Positions 37,096-47,572 of a stretch of 64,000 nt of DNA are shown here, piece after piece. Origin of the DNA: Exiguobacterium sp. AM39-5BH (GTDB taxonomy: Bacteria; Bacillota; Bacilli; Exiguobacteriales; Exiguobacteriaceae); contig NZ_QSGS01000002.1 of assembly GCF_003467445.1 (NCBI RefSeq), positions 1-64,000 on the forward strand. Direction: 5' to 3'. Under the pieces are notes generated by a model that was not told the origin of the DNA, searched no databases, and saw only the letters and a list, made by a program, of their open reading frames with translations. How positions within the stretch are numbered: the first letter of the stretch is position 1; the number at the start of each line of letters is the position of its first letter. A program made the position numbers and the translations under genes.

Positions 37096-38021
37096 GCAAT
37101 CACCTCACAAGCTTGTAATCCGCGTGCGAGTGCGTCTCGGTCAAGATTCTTCCCAATCCAGACGAAGACGGAACGTGAATCGTCGAACGATTCGTTGGCG
37201 AACGTCGCCCCCATCAGTTGATTCGTCGCTTGGACGACGAATTTTGAGACTTCTCCTTCTAATCGAACAATCGACTTCAGTCGATAGACATCATCTTCAT
37301 AGTGCATGAGCACTTCTCGAACGTATTGAGTGACGCGTTCCCGTTTGAGCGGTACGTCCGTCGTGAGCGTGATGGCCCGTAGCGATGAGACGGACGTGTG
37401 TCCTGCCGTCAGTTGACCGAGACGCTGTTCATCGACTCGTGAGAGTTGGAACGTATGCTCTGTTAGGTCATAGTCGCCGATCGTCTGCACCGTCTCGATG
37501 ACTCGCACGGTCGGATTCAGCGCGTGAATCCGCTCATGCGCCTGTTGCAGCGCATCCGCATCGACGAGGTCGACTTTGTTCAACAAAATCACGTCCGCAT
37601 AGGCGATTTGGTGAATTCCTTCAATAAATAGCTCGCGGTCCAGTTGACTCGCATCGACGACCGTCAAAATCGCCGTCAGTTTGAAACGTGTCCGTAAGTA
37701 ATCATCGTAATAAATTGTCTGAATGATCGGTGCCGGATCCGCTACACCTGTCGTCTCGATGACGATGCGGTCAAACGTATCCTTCGAGGCGAGCTGATAG
37801 AACGTCTTGCTTAAATCGCTTTGAATCGAGCAACAGATGCAACCGTTCGACAGCTCGATCTGCTCTTGGTCCATTTTGATAATCAATTGTTCGTCGATAT
37901 TCACTGACCCGAGTTCATTGACGATGACGAGTAATCGTTCATCTGTCGCTTCTAACAAGCGATTCATATAGGTCGTTTTTCCGGCGCCTAAAAAACCGGT
38001 CACCAATTGCACGGGAATCAT
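37092..38021 (-). CDS. CobW/G3E family GTPase, putative metal chaperone
   Basis: A 309-residue G3E GTPase. P-loop GFLGAGKTTYMNRLL near residue 10, the metal-binding CxCC motif in NGCICCSIQSDL, the ETTGVADP switch and NKVDLVD. The C-terminal CobW domain follows. Such proteins deliver zinc or cobalt to target enzymes under metal limitation (YciC/YeiR/ZNG1 relatives). The start at 38021 follows AGAGG. No Zur box is evident. Its position next to nucleases gives no clear target. Confidence 0.88.
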   Translation of the reverse strand: MIPVQLVTGFLGAGKTTYMNRLLEATDERLLVIVNELGSVNIDEQLIIKMDQEQIELSNGCICCSIQSDLSKTFYQLASKDTFDRIVIETTGVADPAPIIQTIYYDDYLRTRFKLTAILTVVDASQLDRELFIEGIHQIAYADVILLNKVDLVDADALQQAHERIHALNPTVRVIETVQTIGDYDLTEHTFQLSRVDEQRLGQLTAGHTSVSSLRAITLTTDVPLKRERVTQYVREVLMHYEDDVYRLKSIVRLEGEVSKFVVQATNQLMGATFANESFDDSRSVFVWIGKNLDRDALARGLQACEVIA

Positions 38022-38036
38022 GTACTGCACCTCTTC

Positions 38037-39215
38037 TTATAAATTTTCGTGGACCCGCGCCCATTTCTCATAGCGCGCATCCAGCAAGTCGATCAAATGA
38101 AGCATCCACGCCTCTGTCGTGACCGGTAACACGCTTGAACCCCACTCGCGTTTGCCGTGGTGAGATAAAATCATGTGCCAAATCCGGTGATGGGCGTCGA
38201 GCGGCAACGTGACGCTTGCGGCTTGTTGACTTTTCTCAAACAATAGTCCGCCGTACGGCATATGTCCAATCAAGCTTCCCATCGGATTGATTGAGATTCC
38301 GGTCGTTTCACTCGTGCCGTTGACCGAGAACAGTTGCTCGAACCGTTTCGGGGACGAAAGCAAATGACTGTATTCGAACAGCTTTCCGATATCATGGAAT
38401 AAAATCCCGAGTGCGAGCTCGTCCCAGCGGAGCGGCTCCTTCAACTCGGCGATGGCCTCGCAGGCCGCATAGAGCGACTCGAACGTGCCGCGGAACGCCT
38501 GTTCAACTTTTACACCGTTCATCGTATTCCATACGTCTACTTTGTGCAACTGCTCGGCCTCTTTGATGACCCGGAACGCCATCGCCAAATGGTCGTCCTG
38601 TTCTTGAATGCGATAACCGAGTCGGAGCATACAGACCGTGTGCTTCAAGAGGCCGCCGACATAGTTGTGATGATGATACAGCGCGGCCGGTGCAAGGACG
38701 AAATCGTCCCAATAGCGGTCGAGGAGTGACATCGCGATCGCTTGATAGTCAGGCGAGAGCGTCGACAGAATCGCGAACAGTTCGTCGGCGTATTGTTCCA
38801 TCGTCTCGTCTCCAGGAAGACCTGGCAACAACGATACCGCTTCGTCCCGGGCAATCGGTTTGGCCCGGTCAATCGTAATTGACTTGGCGCCGTCCGGTTT
38901 TGGATAGACGTCGATTTTTCCTTCGAGCTCGATGACGCCTGACTCGTAAATCGGTAACAGCTGCTCTTCGTTGCCACGCAACCACTGCTTGGCACGGATG
39001 AGTCCGCTCGATGTCGTCAAATTCAGTTGCAACCATTTTGCACCCGATTTGCCTTCTTTCACTTCGACTGTACTGACGAGCGCTTTCGTCTGGACCGGTG
39101 TCCCGTCCGCGAGGTCAGTCAATCGCGTCGACGCTTTCTCGACGGTCGGGAGTTGGAACCGAGTCTGGTCGAAGCCGCTCCCCTTTATCGAATCAATCTG
39201 TTGATAATAGTTCAT
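38037..39215 (-). CDS. 3'-5' exoribonuclease YhaM family
   Basis: A 392-residue protein with an N-terminal OB fold (about residues 50-140) and a C-terminal HD domain, with metal-binding His/Asp in YHHHNYVGGLLKHT and ILFHDIGKLFEYS, then LSHHGKREWGS. This is the YhaM/CBF1 layout. YhaM trims RNA 3' ends, and DNA in some species. Its length is larger than B. subtilis YhaM (about 314). I chose the ATG at 39215 after AGGAGGG over one 16 codons upstream. First gene of the leftward YhaM-CobW-exonuclease-RNase HI block. Confidence 0.82.
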   Translation of the reverse strand: MNYYQQIDSIKGSGFDQTRFQLPTVEKASTRLTDLADGTPVQTKALVSTVEVKEGKSGAKWLQLNLTTSSGLIRAKQWLRGNEEQLLPIYESGVIELEGKIDVYPKPDGAKSITIDRAKPIARDEAVSLLPGLPGDETMEQYADELFAILSTLSPDYQAIAMSLLDRYWDDFVLAPAALYHHHNYVGGLLKHTVCMLRLGYRIQEQDDHLAMAFRVIKEAEQLHKVDVWNTMNGVKVEQAFRGTFESLYAACEAIAELKEPLRWDELALGILFHDIGKLFEYSHLLSSPKRFEQLFSVNGTSETTGISINPMGSLIGHMPYGGLLFEKSQQAASVTLPLDAHHRIWHMILSHHGKREWGSSVLPVTTEAWMLHLIDLLDARYEKWARVHENL

Positions 39216-39313
39216 ATACAATGCCCTCCTTCTTCTCTTTGCCCATTGTATCGTGTTTTCCACTTCGAGGCGAACATACTTTCGTTATAGGTCAGGAAGA
39301 TTGCTAAATTATA

Positions 39314-39342
39314 TTGAAAGCGCTTACTAGAATTGATACGAT
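39314..39342 (+). promoter_or_regulatory. Promoter with overlapping cre site
   Basis: -35 TTGAAA (39314-39319), 17-base spacer, -10 TACGAT (39337-39342). The cre match TTGAAAGCGCTTACT (39314-39328) fits WTGNAANCGNWNNCW fully and covers the -35, so CcpA would repress the gene at 39372. Confidence 0.6.
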
Positions 39343-39371
39343 TAAGACAGCCAGATAAAGGGGGAACTCAC

Positions 39372-39884
39372 ATGATTTCATTGGTAGATACGTACGAACG
39401 GTTGATCGCAACAGGGGAAGCGACACGTTACGCAACAACGCACTCAACAATTGATAGCATTTTACAGGCATCGGCTTGCCCGGTCTCACATCACGAACTC
39501 TTGGCGGCGGTCTCGGGACATGCCGGGAATCCATATACGCCGGACCAACTCGTCGACTCGGTCATCGAGCATGAGATGAAAGGCGCAATGGCCGTCCTCG
39601 TCGTCGCCGGTTATCCGATTCAAACACCGCTCGCCAAGGCCGTCGTCTTATCGGCATTCGCCCGGACGAACCGGATGAATATCGAGAAACTGAAAGAACT
39701 CGGTCATGCCGACCTGCTCGTGCGCATCCAGTCGGCCGAACGGTCATGGAAGCGTACGTATACACACTTATACCGCTCGGCACCAAGTCAGCTCTGTGAC
39801 CAACTCGACTCACTTCTCGGCGGTTGTGCCGTCCATCGTGTGCTCGAGGCCATCGATTTCGACCCGAACGTCAAAACGGCATAA
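39372..39884 (+). CDS. Hypothetical protein, probably catabolite repressed
   Basis: A 170-residue, mostly helical soluble protein that I do not recognise. It has no signal peptide, membrane segment or metal motif. It starts with MISLVDTYERLIATGEATRY and has several short helices such as LAKAVVLSAFARTNRMNIEKL and SWKRTYTHLYRSAP. The ATG at 39372 follows AAAGGGGG. The promoter is overlapped by a good cre site. It is divergent from the YhaM gene and converges on hfq. Confidence 0.7.
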   Translation: MISLVDTYERLIATGEATRYATTHSTIDSILQASACPVSHHELLAAVSGHAGNPYTPDQLVDSVIEHEMKGAMAVLVVAGYPIQTPLAKAVVLSAFARTNRMNIEKLKELGHADLLVRIQSAERSWKRTYTHLYRSAPSQLCDQLDSLLGGCAVHRVLEAIDFDPNVKTA

Positions 39885-39885
39885 A

Positions 39886-39913
39886 GAAAGAGCGGTCCCC
39901 GGGCCGCTCTTTC
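39886..39913. terminator. Terminator between the hypothetical gene and hfq
   Basis: GAAAGAGCGG-TCCCCGGG-CCGCTCTTTC, usable from both sides. Confidence 0.85.
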
Positions 39914-39926
39914 CTTATGCCTTCAA

Positions 39927-40175
39927 TTATCCTTCTGTCACTTCGACCGCTTCCGGTTCGAACAACGTGACGTTCCGTGCTGGTGAGAACGTTGAAATCG
40001 CATGCTTATAAATCAACTGTTGGCGCCCTTCCGATTCGACGATGACCGTGAAGTTGTCAAACGATTTGATGACTCCCCGAATTTGAAACCCGCTGACTAA
40101 AAACACGGTCGTCGGCACCATTTCTTTACGTAATTGATTCAAAAAATTGTCTTGAATGTTATAGCTAGCCTTCAT
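39927..40175 (-). CDS. hfq: RNA chaperone Hfq
   Basis: An 82-residue Sm-like protein. Sm1 includes [21 protein letters not shown] and Sm2 includes the hallmark IYKHAISTF. The hexamer binds small RNAs and mRNA A- and U-rich stretches. It lies 12 bases after miaA in the same direction, an order kept across Bacillota and Proteobacteria. Confidence 0.97.
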   Translation of the reverse strand: MKASYNIQDNFLNQLRKEMVPTTVFLVSGFQIRGVIKSFDNFTVIVESEGRQQLIYKHAISTFSPARNVTLFEPEAVEVTEG

Positions 40176-40187
40176 GTTGCATTCCCC

Positions 40188-41138
40188 CTAGTCTATGTCT
40201 CTTTGAAATAATCGGAATTTTCGAAAAAACTCCTCAACTTCATCATAAATATTTTGATACGATAGTTCAAATGATTTTCGTCCCATATCGACCCAAATCC
40301 CATTAAATTGATGCCGGAACCATGTCAATTGACGTTTTGCGAACTTACGCGTGTGCTGTTTGAGCGTCTCAATCATCTGCTCTCGGTTCATCAAGCCATC
40401 CAAATACGGAACGACTTCTTTGTAACCGATGGCGCGCATCGCTTGCGTGTCTCGATAACCGGCCTCGAGCAAGCGTTCGACTTCATCGACGAGGCCTGCT
40501 TCAAGCATCAAATCGACACGATGGTTGATGCGAGAGTAAAGCACGTCCCTGTCCGCATGCAAGACGAACAATTGATAAGCGTAATGCTCCGACGGGAGGC
40601 TGTCCATCGCCTGGGCATCCCCTTGGAGCGCGACTTCAAGCGCCCGGATGACGCGGCGGACGTTATTCGGATGAATGCTCTCGGCGCGTTTTGGGTCGAG
40701 TGACTGCAGGCGCGCATGCAGTGCTTCAGGCCCGTCCGTCTCCGCCTCTAATTCGAGCGCCTCCCGTAATTCGTGATTGACGGGTCGTTCCGTGAACTCG
40801 TAATCATATAGAATCGCACGGATGTAGAGACCTGTCCCGCCGACTAAAATCGGCAATTTCCCGCGCGCATAAATGTCATCGATCGCCGCCCGGGCCAGCG
40901 TCTGGAATGTAGCGACGCTCATCGCCTCGTCCGGGTCGCATATATCAATCAAATGATGCGGAATCCCTTCCGCTTCCTCGTCCGTCACTTTCGCCGAACC
41001 GATATCCATGCCGCGGTACACTTGGACCGAATCGCCCGATACGATTTCCCCGTTGAACGCTTTGGCAAGCTCAATCCCGGTCTTCGTCTTCCCGACAGCC
41101 GTCGGTCCGACGAGGACGATGACTGGTGTCTTTTCCAT
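40188..41138 (-). CDS. miaA: tRNA dimethylallyltransferase
   Basis: A 316-residue enzyme adding an isopentenyl group to A37 of tRNAs reading UNN codons. P-loop GPTAVGKTKTGIELA, then SGDSVQVYRGMDIGSAK, the LVGGTGLYIRAIL loop, and the tRNA-binding KRQLTWFRHQ are all present. I use the ATG at 41138, eight bases after GAGGGG; the GTG three codons upstream is too close to that site. Followed by hfq. Confidence 0.97.
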   Translation of the reverse strand: MEKTPVIVLVGPTAVGKTKTGIELAKAFNGEIVSGDSVQVYRGMDIGSAKVTDEEAEGIPHHLIDICDPDEAMSVATFQTLARAAIDDIYARGKLPILVGGTGLYIRAILYDYEFTERPVNHELREALELEAETDGPEALHARLQSLDPKRAESIHPNNVRRVIRALEVALQGDAQAMDSLPSEHYAYQLFVLHADRDVLYSRINHRVDLMLEAGLVDEVERLLEAGYRDTQAMRAIGYKEVVPYLDGLMNREQMIETLKQHTRKFAKRQLTWFRHQFNGIWVDMGRKSFELSYQNIYDEVEEFFRKFRLFQRDID

Positions 41139-41186
41139 CCTTGTCACCCCTCAAACGAAAGACCGTCCCTTAAAGGAAACGGTCCG

Positions 41187-41282
41187 TTAAATTCTTCTCT
41201 TAATTGTATCATCAAACACGACCGCAAACAGCATCCATCCGCATAATAATAGTCCCATCAGTAAAATTAAGCCGTCACTCAT
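41187..41282 (-). CDS. Small membrane protein of 31 residues
   Basis: ATG at 41282 follows AAAGGAGG by nine bases. The frame encodes MSDGLILLMGLLLCGWMLFA followed by VVFDDTIKRRI: one transmembrane helix with a short charged end. It lies 48 bases upstream of miaA on the same strand, with a weak GACCGT/ACGGTC hairpin between them. No family recognised. The ribosome binding site argues that it is translated. Confidence 0.6.
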   Translation of the reverse strand: MSDGLILLMGLLLCGWMLFAVVFDDTIKRRI

Positions 41283-41347
41283 CCGAGGTCGCCTCCTTTT
41301 ATGTACCTCTTTCCCATTTTTCACATTTTAGACACAAAGGAATGCGC

Positions 41348-41379
41348 AAAAAAACGACGCTCCCATAGGAGCATCGTTC
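41348..41379 (-). terminator. Terminator after UreI/AmiS-like gene
   Basis: AACGACGCTCC-CATA-GGAGCATCGTT hairpin; seven Ts on the minus strand. Confidence 0.85.
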
Positions 41380-41971
41380 ATTGTGTCACTTCTACTAATC
41401 GGCGTTGGCGCCACATCGTCAATCCAAAATAAAGGATCGCCGTGCCGCTCGCGGCCCACCACATGACGCTGTAGAGCGGCGTCATCAAGTTGGCAAGGCC
41501 GAACAGTGCCGGAATGATTAACGTCAACCAGGCGAGCACGAAGGCGACCCGGGCCGTCAACCCGTCAATCTGGCGTCCGAGGCCCATCCCCATGAAGAAT
41601 AGTCCCCACAAAAGCGACCAGAATAACCAGGTGACTGCGCCCATCATATCGCCTGTCGTGATTGCAATCACCGCATAGAAGACGGCCGTAATCGATACGA
41701 AGAGTGAGAACCATCCGACGCCCCGACCGTCCAAATCAAACAGGAACGTCACACCGACGTACAAATACGTGAACGCGAACAAGTAAATGCTCGCATATCC
41801 GGACATCTCCGCCGAACTCGTCCCGACAACGAGCCACGTTGCGATGAACGTCTGCAACAATCCAGTGAAAAGACTGAACACACCCGCACTCTTGACGTCC
41901 ACTTTTCCAAACAAAACGAGGCTATTGATGAACAGCGCCACGCCACCAAATAATAAACTAATATTCCCCAC
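41378..41971 (-). CDS. AmiS/UreI family urea or amide channel
   Basis: About 197 residues with six helices. Family marks: NISLLFGGVALFINSLVLFG at the start, then YLFAFTYLYVGVTFLFDLDGRGVGWFSLFV and TWLFWSLLWGLFFMGMGL. UreI and AmiS form channels for urea and short amides. No urease or amidase gene is in the window. I prefer the GTG at 41971, eight bases after AAGGAG, over the ATG at 41977, only two bases after it. Confidence 0.85.
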   Translation of the reverse strand: MGNISLLFGGVALFINSLVLFGKVDVKSAGVFSLFTGLLQTFIATWLVVGTSSAEMSGYASIYLFAFTYLYVGVTFLFDLDGRGVGWFSLFVSITAVFYAVIAITTGDMMGAVTWLFWSLLWGLFFMGMGLGRQIDGLTARVAFVLAWLTLIIPALFGLANLMTPLYSVMWWAASGTAILYFGLTMWRQRRLVEVTQ

Positions 41972-42081
41972 ACACATTGCTCCTTCGCGCAGATGTCTGA
42001 CGTCTTATTTATACGTCAACTGTATCGTGAATTCGCAATCAGCGCAAGCAGAGAAATAGGTATTCATGGACTAAACAAACG

Positions 42082-42942
42082 TTACTCGTTTTCGAGTGTC
42101 TGAATCGCCTCATCAATTCGTTCTTGCTCTTCTTCTGAAAACGTGGGAAATTGGGGATTGATCGTTTCAAGGACATCAATCATGACCGTGGAGACAATAT
42201 ATCGGGCGTACCAATCATCGTCTGCCGGCAACACATACCAAGGTGAACATTCTGTCGATGTGTTCGAGAGCATGTCTTCAAAAATATCTTGATAATCGTC
42301 CCAATGCTTTCGCTCTTCCACATCATTGAATGAAAACTCCCAATTTTTATTTGGGTCTTTCAACCGTTCAAGTAGACGGTCTCGCTGAACTTTTTTCGAC
42401 ACGTTAAAGAAAAATTTAATCACTTTGAATCCGTTCTCATCTAAATATTGTTCGTAATCGTTAATTTGGCGATAGCGGATTCCCCAAACAGACTCTTTGT
42501 CCTCCTCATCTGGAATGACCTCGTCCCCAAGTAAATCATGAATTCGTGGAGCAATCACTTCCTCATAATGGGACCGATTCAAGATCCCGACTTGTCCTCG
42601 TTCAGGCATGAGGTCATGCATCCGCCATAAATAATCATGTTTCTTTTCCGTGTCTGATGGTTTTTGGAATGCGTTCGTCTTTAGTCCTTGCGCATTCAAG
42701 TTCGAAAAGATGTAGCTGATCGCCTCGTCCTTCCCCCCAGCATCTAATGCCTGTAAAACGACTACGATTCCTTTTCGTGATTCAGCGTACAATTTCCAAT
42801 GCAACTCTTTCAATTTTTCGATGCTCTTCGGAATCAGCTCATTTTGCAACGTTTCATCCGATGGCCGGTCCTTAATCGTGGTCGGGTAATCGTCTAGACG
42901 AATTCTCTTGTTATGGTCAATACGAAAAGATTGAATGTCCAT
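42082..42942 (-). CDS. Polyphosphate kinase 2 family protein
   Basis: A 286-residue PPK2-type kinase. Walker A is LQALDAGGKDEAI, the lid region follows, and NRSHYEEVIAPR and the RYRQINDYEQYL segment are typical. These enzymes move phosphate between polyphosphate and nucleotides (often AMP or ADP). The class cannot be fixed here. The gene is visibly more AT-rich than its neighbours and uses codons such as aaa and att more often, which may reflect transfer. Ribosome binding site AAGGAGG. Confidence 0.9.
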   Translation of the reverse strand: MDIQSFRIDHNKRIRLDDYPTTIKDRPSDETLQNELIPKSIEKLKELHWKLYAESRKGIVVVLQALDAGGKDEAISYIFSNLNAQGLKTNAFQKPSDTEKKHDYLWRMHDLMPERGQVGILNRSHYEEVIAPRIHDLLGDEVIPDEEDKESVWGIRYRQINDYEQYLDENGFKVIKFFFNVSKKVQRDRLLERLKDPNKNWEFSFNDVEERKHWDDYQDIFEDMLSNTSTECSPWYVLPADDDWYARYIVSTVMIDVLETINPQFPTFSEEEQERIDEAIQTLENE

Positions 42943-43012
42943 AAGTCCTCCTTGATTGTGACTAATTTGATGTACATTCCGTATTTACCCCATTCCTCCT
43001 AAAAATAGTGAC

Positions 43013-43047
43013 AAAAATATCCTTCCCGCCGAAGCGAAAAGGATATA
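43013..43047 (-). terminator. Terminator of neutral protease gene
   Basis: ATATCCTTTTCGC-TTCG-GCGGGAAGGATAT followed by TTTTTG on the minus strand. Confidence 0.85.
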
Positions 43048-43051
43048 GGAC

Positions 43052-44614
<1,563 letters not shown>

Positions 44615-44725
44615 TTACATAGTTTCCCACATTTAATGTATCCAACTTTTTAATTATTTTGACAATTCAAATTATTAAGACGTTTGGACTAACCCATCAT
44701 TTTCTCTAGTCGTATCAGCCATAGC

Positions 44726-44754
44726 AAAAAAAGCGTCACCGTGGAAGGTGACGC
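44726..44754 (-). terminator. Terminator of ABC exporter operon
   Basis: GCGTCACC-TTCCAC-GGTGACGC with TTTTTTT on the minus strand. Confidence 0.85.
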
Positions 44755-44760
44755 CCGTCA

Positions 44761-45757
44761 TCAATAGACATCTTTTTGTGTGAAATGGTAGAACGCATAC
44801 GCGAGAGCCGCTAGCGACCAGACAAGTATGACGATGAGCGAGAACGGTAATGTCATCCCCTCGATTGGTGGGGCTTGCCCTTCGAGATAGGTATGAAGAC
44901 CGAAGTTGACGTTCACCAAATATTTCGAGCTGTCCCAATTCGACCCGAGCGACGTGAGGAGCGGTCCTGAAATCAGGACCGCCATCATAATCCCGATCCC
45001 GGTCGCCGTGTTTTTGACGATAACCGAGATCATGAGCGCGATCGTCCCCACGGCCGCGACGACGAACCAGGATAGGCCGACCGACATGAGCAAATATTGC
45101 CACATCGGCAGCGTATGGACGAAGTCGGTCGAGAACGTTCCGGTCGCCGAGGCTTGGAATCCTGTTAGTATCGGGGCGGTCCACCCGTCCCAGCCGAGTA
45201 CGATGCCGGAGATGGCATAGCTGACAAGTGCGGTGATAAAGATGAGAATCGACGTGTAAAGCAGCGTCGTCACCCATTTGGCGAGCAAGATTTTGAAGCG
45301 CCGGACCGGACGGGACAACAGCGTCTTGATTGTGCCATCATTATGCTCACCGCTGACGATATCCGCCATCAGCACGATAATAAAGAGTGGTAGCACGAGC
45401 GTCGTCCCTTGCGAGAAGAAGACACGCATGAATGTCGGCCCCAGGATAGTTCGGGTTAATATCATTATCTAAGTAGTATTGATTTTGTTGGACCTGGAAC
45501 TCCAGGATTTGACGGAATTCGTCCTGGACGTTTGCCGAGGCGAGCCGGTTTTGCGTATCGACGATCTCTTGCTGCAAGTCGACACGCCAGTCGATCGTCC
45601 CTTGTTCTTCACGTTGCTTCTCGATTTGTCGATAATTGGCATACGTGAACATCGAGACGAGCACGATGAGGATAACCGACACGACAAGGAGGCGCCGCTT
45701 TTTATGAATTTTTAAGACTTCATTGCGTATGAGACCAAACATCGACGGATTAGACAA
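44761..45757 (-). CDS. ABC-2 type permease, frameshifted
   Basis: Membrane partner of the ATPase just upstream. The first part begins NPSMFGLIRNEVLKIHKKRR with one helix (LLVVSVILIVLVSMF) and an extracytoplasmic domain; the second part has five helices and EHNDGTIKTLLSRPVRR, typical of ABC-2 permeases. The frames meet at GGGG near 45439-45442: removing one G gives NPNYPGPTFMRVFF and a 331-residue protein. This is the one case here of an added base. The likely start is TTG at 45757, eight bases after GGGGG within the end of the ATPase gene. Substrate unknown. Confidence 0.82.
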
Positions 45758-46670
45758 TATGGTCACCCCCGGTCAACGAGATAAACAATTCTTCGAGCGT
45801 CTGGACACGTCGTTCGAGCCCGTAGACGTCAACTCCGCGATCGAGTAAATAACGATTCAGACGGGCCGCGTCTTCTAAATTCATCGATACCCGAATCGTC
45901 CGTTCATCAACGATATCAGCATGTTCAATCGATTCGAAGCCGCGGACGATTGGCAACACTTCAAAACTGTCGGCCACGTGGACATCGACAGTCGACGCCA
46001 ACTCATGAATCAGGTCCTCGACCGTGCCGACTTTGACGATTTTACCGCGCGACATGATAGCGACGCGGTCCGCGAGCAGTTCAATCTCGGCCAAGATGTG
46101 GCTCGAGACAAGAACGCTCAATCCTGTTTCTTCAACGAGACGGCGGATGAAGAGTCGAAGGTCACGAATCCCCATCGGATCGAGTCCGTTCGTCGGCTCA
46201 TCGAGAATCAAGACACGCGGGTTGTTCAACATGGCCTGGGCGATGCCGAGCCGTTGCCGCATCCCGAGCGAGTAGGTCTTCACTTTATCATCGATTCGTG
46301 CCGTCAAGTCGACGAGATCGATTACTTCTTGAATCCGGGCCTCATCTACCCCGGGCAACATCCGCGCGAAAGCGGTCAAGTTCTCACGCCCGCTCATGAA
46401 CTTGTACAGTTCCGGATTCTCAACGATGGCGCCGATTTGATTCATCGCCTGAACGAATTGACGTTCGACGCTGAACCCACAAATCGAGACGGTCCCGTTC
46501 GTCGGCTTAATCAATCCGACAATCATCCGAATCGTCGTCGTTTTGCCGGCCCCGTTCGGTCCTAAGAAGCCGAACACTTCGCCGGGAAACACATCGAACG
46601 AGATGTCATCGATGATTGTTTTTTTACCGATTACTTTTGTCAAATGGTCTATTTTCAATGTTGGTTGCAT
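45750..46670 (-). CDS. ABC transporter ATP-binding protein
   Basis: A 306-residue ATPase. Walker A GPNGAGKTTTIRM, Q-loop IGAIVENPEL, signature YSLGMRQRLGIAQA, Walker B VLILDEPTNGLD, H-loop SSHIL. The C-terminal 80 residues resemble those of bacitracin/lantibiotic-type exporters. It energises the ABC-2 permease, whose gene overlaps its 3' end. The ATG at 46670 follows AGGAGAGG; a longer frame to 46787 is not supported. No two-component system is next to it. Confidence 0.93.
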   Translation of the reverse strand: MQPTLKIDHLTKVIGKKTIIDDISFDVFPGEVFGFLGPNGAGKTTTIRMIVGLIKPTNGTVSICGFSVERQFVQAMNQIGAIVENPELYKFMSGRENLTAFARMLPGVDEARIQEVIDLVDLTARIDDKVKTYSLGMRQRLGIAQAMLNNPRVLILDEPTNGLDPMGIRDLRLFIRRLVEETGLSVLVSSHILAEIELLADRVAIMSRGKIVKVGTVEDLIHELASTVDVHVADSFEVLPIVRGFESIEHADIVDERTIRVSMNLEDAARLNRYLLDRGVDVYGLERRVQTLEELFISLTGGDHIV

Positions 46671-46787
46671 CATCTCACCTCTCCTACATTCTATCGGACT
46701 CGACCGCATCTGTCCTATTCGAACATTCACATAGGGCAGGTTCACACTTATTTGATATGATAGTTCTATAGAAAGTGAGGTCATCAC

Positions 46788-47537
46788 ATGAAAAATGGGA
46801 AATGGTATACGTTTTTAATCGGTTCTGTCTTCTTGACGGGCATCGCCCTATACGGTTTATGGATCGGTTACCAAGATATCGTCAATCCGCCGGAACGGAC
46901 ACTTTCGGTCAGCGAAGATGCGAGACCCGAACCGGTCGGTGATGTTTACGTCGCACTCGGAGATTCATTGACACGCGGTGTCGGCTCTACATCCGGTGCG
47001 GGCTACGTCCAACCGGTCGGTGAAGCGCTCGAGGAAGATGACATCCGCACTCAGAATCTTGCCGTCTCCGGTGCCCGGACGGAAGACTTATTGGCGCAGC
47101 TTGAGCAACCTGAAGTAAGACGGACGATTGAAAACGCCCGCTATATCACGCTTACAATTGGCGGCAACGACTTGTTCAACCGCGGTGAGAACGTCGACAA
47201 TTTTGAATCGATTGATATCGAAAAAGTCGTGACCGATGCGAAGACGAACTTGAATGATATATTCGAACAAGTTCGCGGATTGAACGATAAGGCGCAAATC
47301 GTCTATATCGCCCTCTATAATCCGTTCCAAGAGAACGAGAACGGTGAAGCGTTCAACCAATTGATTCTCGATTGGAACGCCTCGGCCGCCACGTTCGGCA
47401 ACGCACATCGGATCGATGTGATTGACCCGTTCGCTTACGTGTCTGATGTCGGTCGTGACCTCGCGACCGACCAATTCCATCCGAGCGACCGCACATATGA
47501 AAAGTTAGCCGAGGACGTATTGTTCATCCTCGAATAA
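46788..47537 (+). CDS. SGNH/GDSL hydrolase, membrane anchored
   Basis: A 249-residue lipase/esterase-like protein. One N-terminal transmembrane anchor (residues 8-26) places the rest outside the membrane. Catalytic blocks: GDSLTRG (Ser), the Gly in NLAVSGART, GGNDLF (Asn) and DQFHPSD (Asp and His). It resembles Bacillus YpmR. Substrates may be lipids, or acetyl groups on cell-wall polymers. Divergent from the ABC operon. Confidence 0.9.
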   Translation: MKNGKWYTFLIGSVFLTGIALYGLWIGYQDIVNPPERTLSVSEDARPEPVGDVYVALGDSLTRGVGSTSGAGYVQPVGEALEEDDIRTQNLAVSGARTEDLLAQLEQPEVRRTIENARYITLTIGGNDLFNRGENVDNFESIDIEKVVTDAKTNLNDIFEQVRGLNDKAQIVYIALYNPFQENENGEAFNQLILDWNASAATFGNAHRIDVIDPFAYVSDVGRDLATDQFHPSDRTYEKLAEDVLFILE

Positions 47538-47541
47538 GCAA

Positions 47542-47572
47542 CATGGCCTGATCATCGCGATCAGGCCATTTT
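47542..47572. terminator. Shared terminator of GDSL and GNAT genes
   Basis: ATGGCCTGATC-ATCGC-GATCAGGCCAT, perfect stem between converging genes. Confidence 0.9.
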
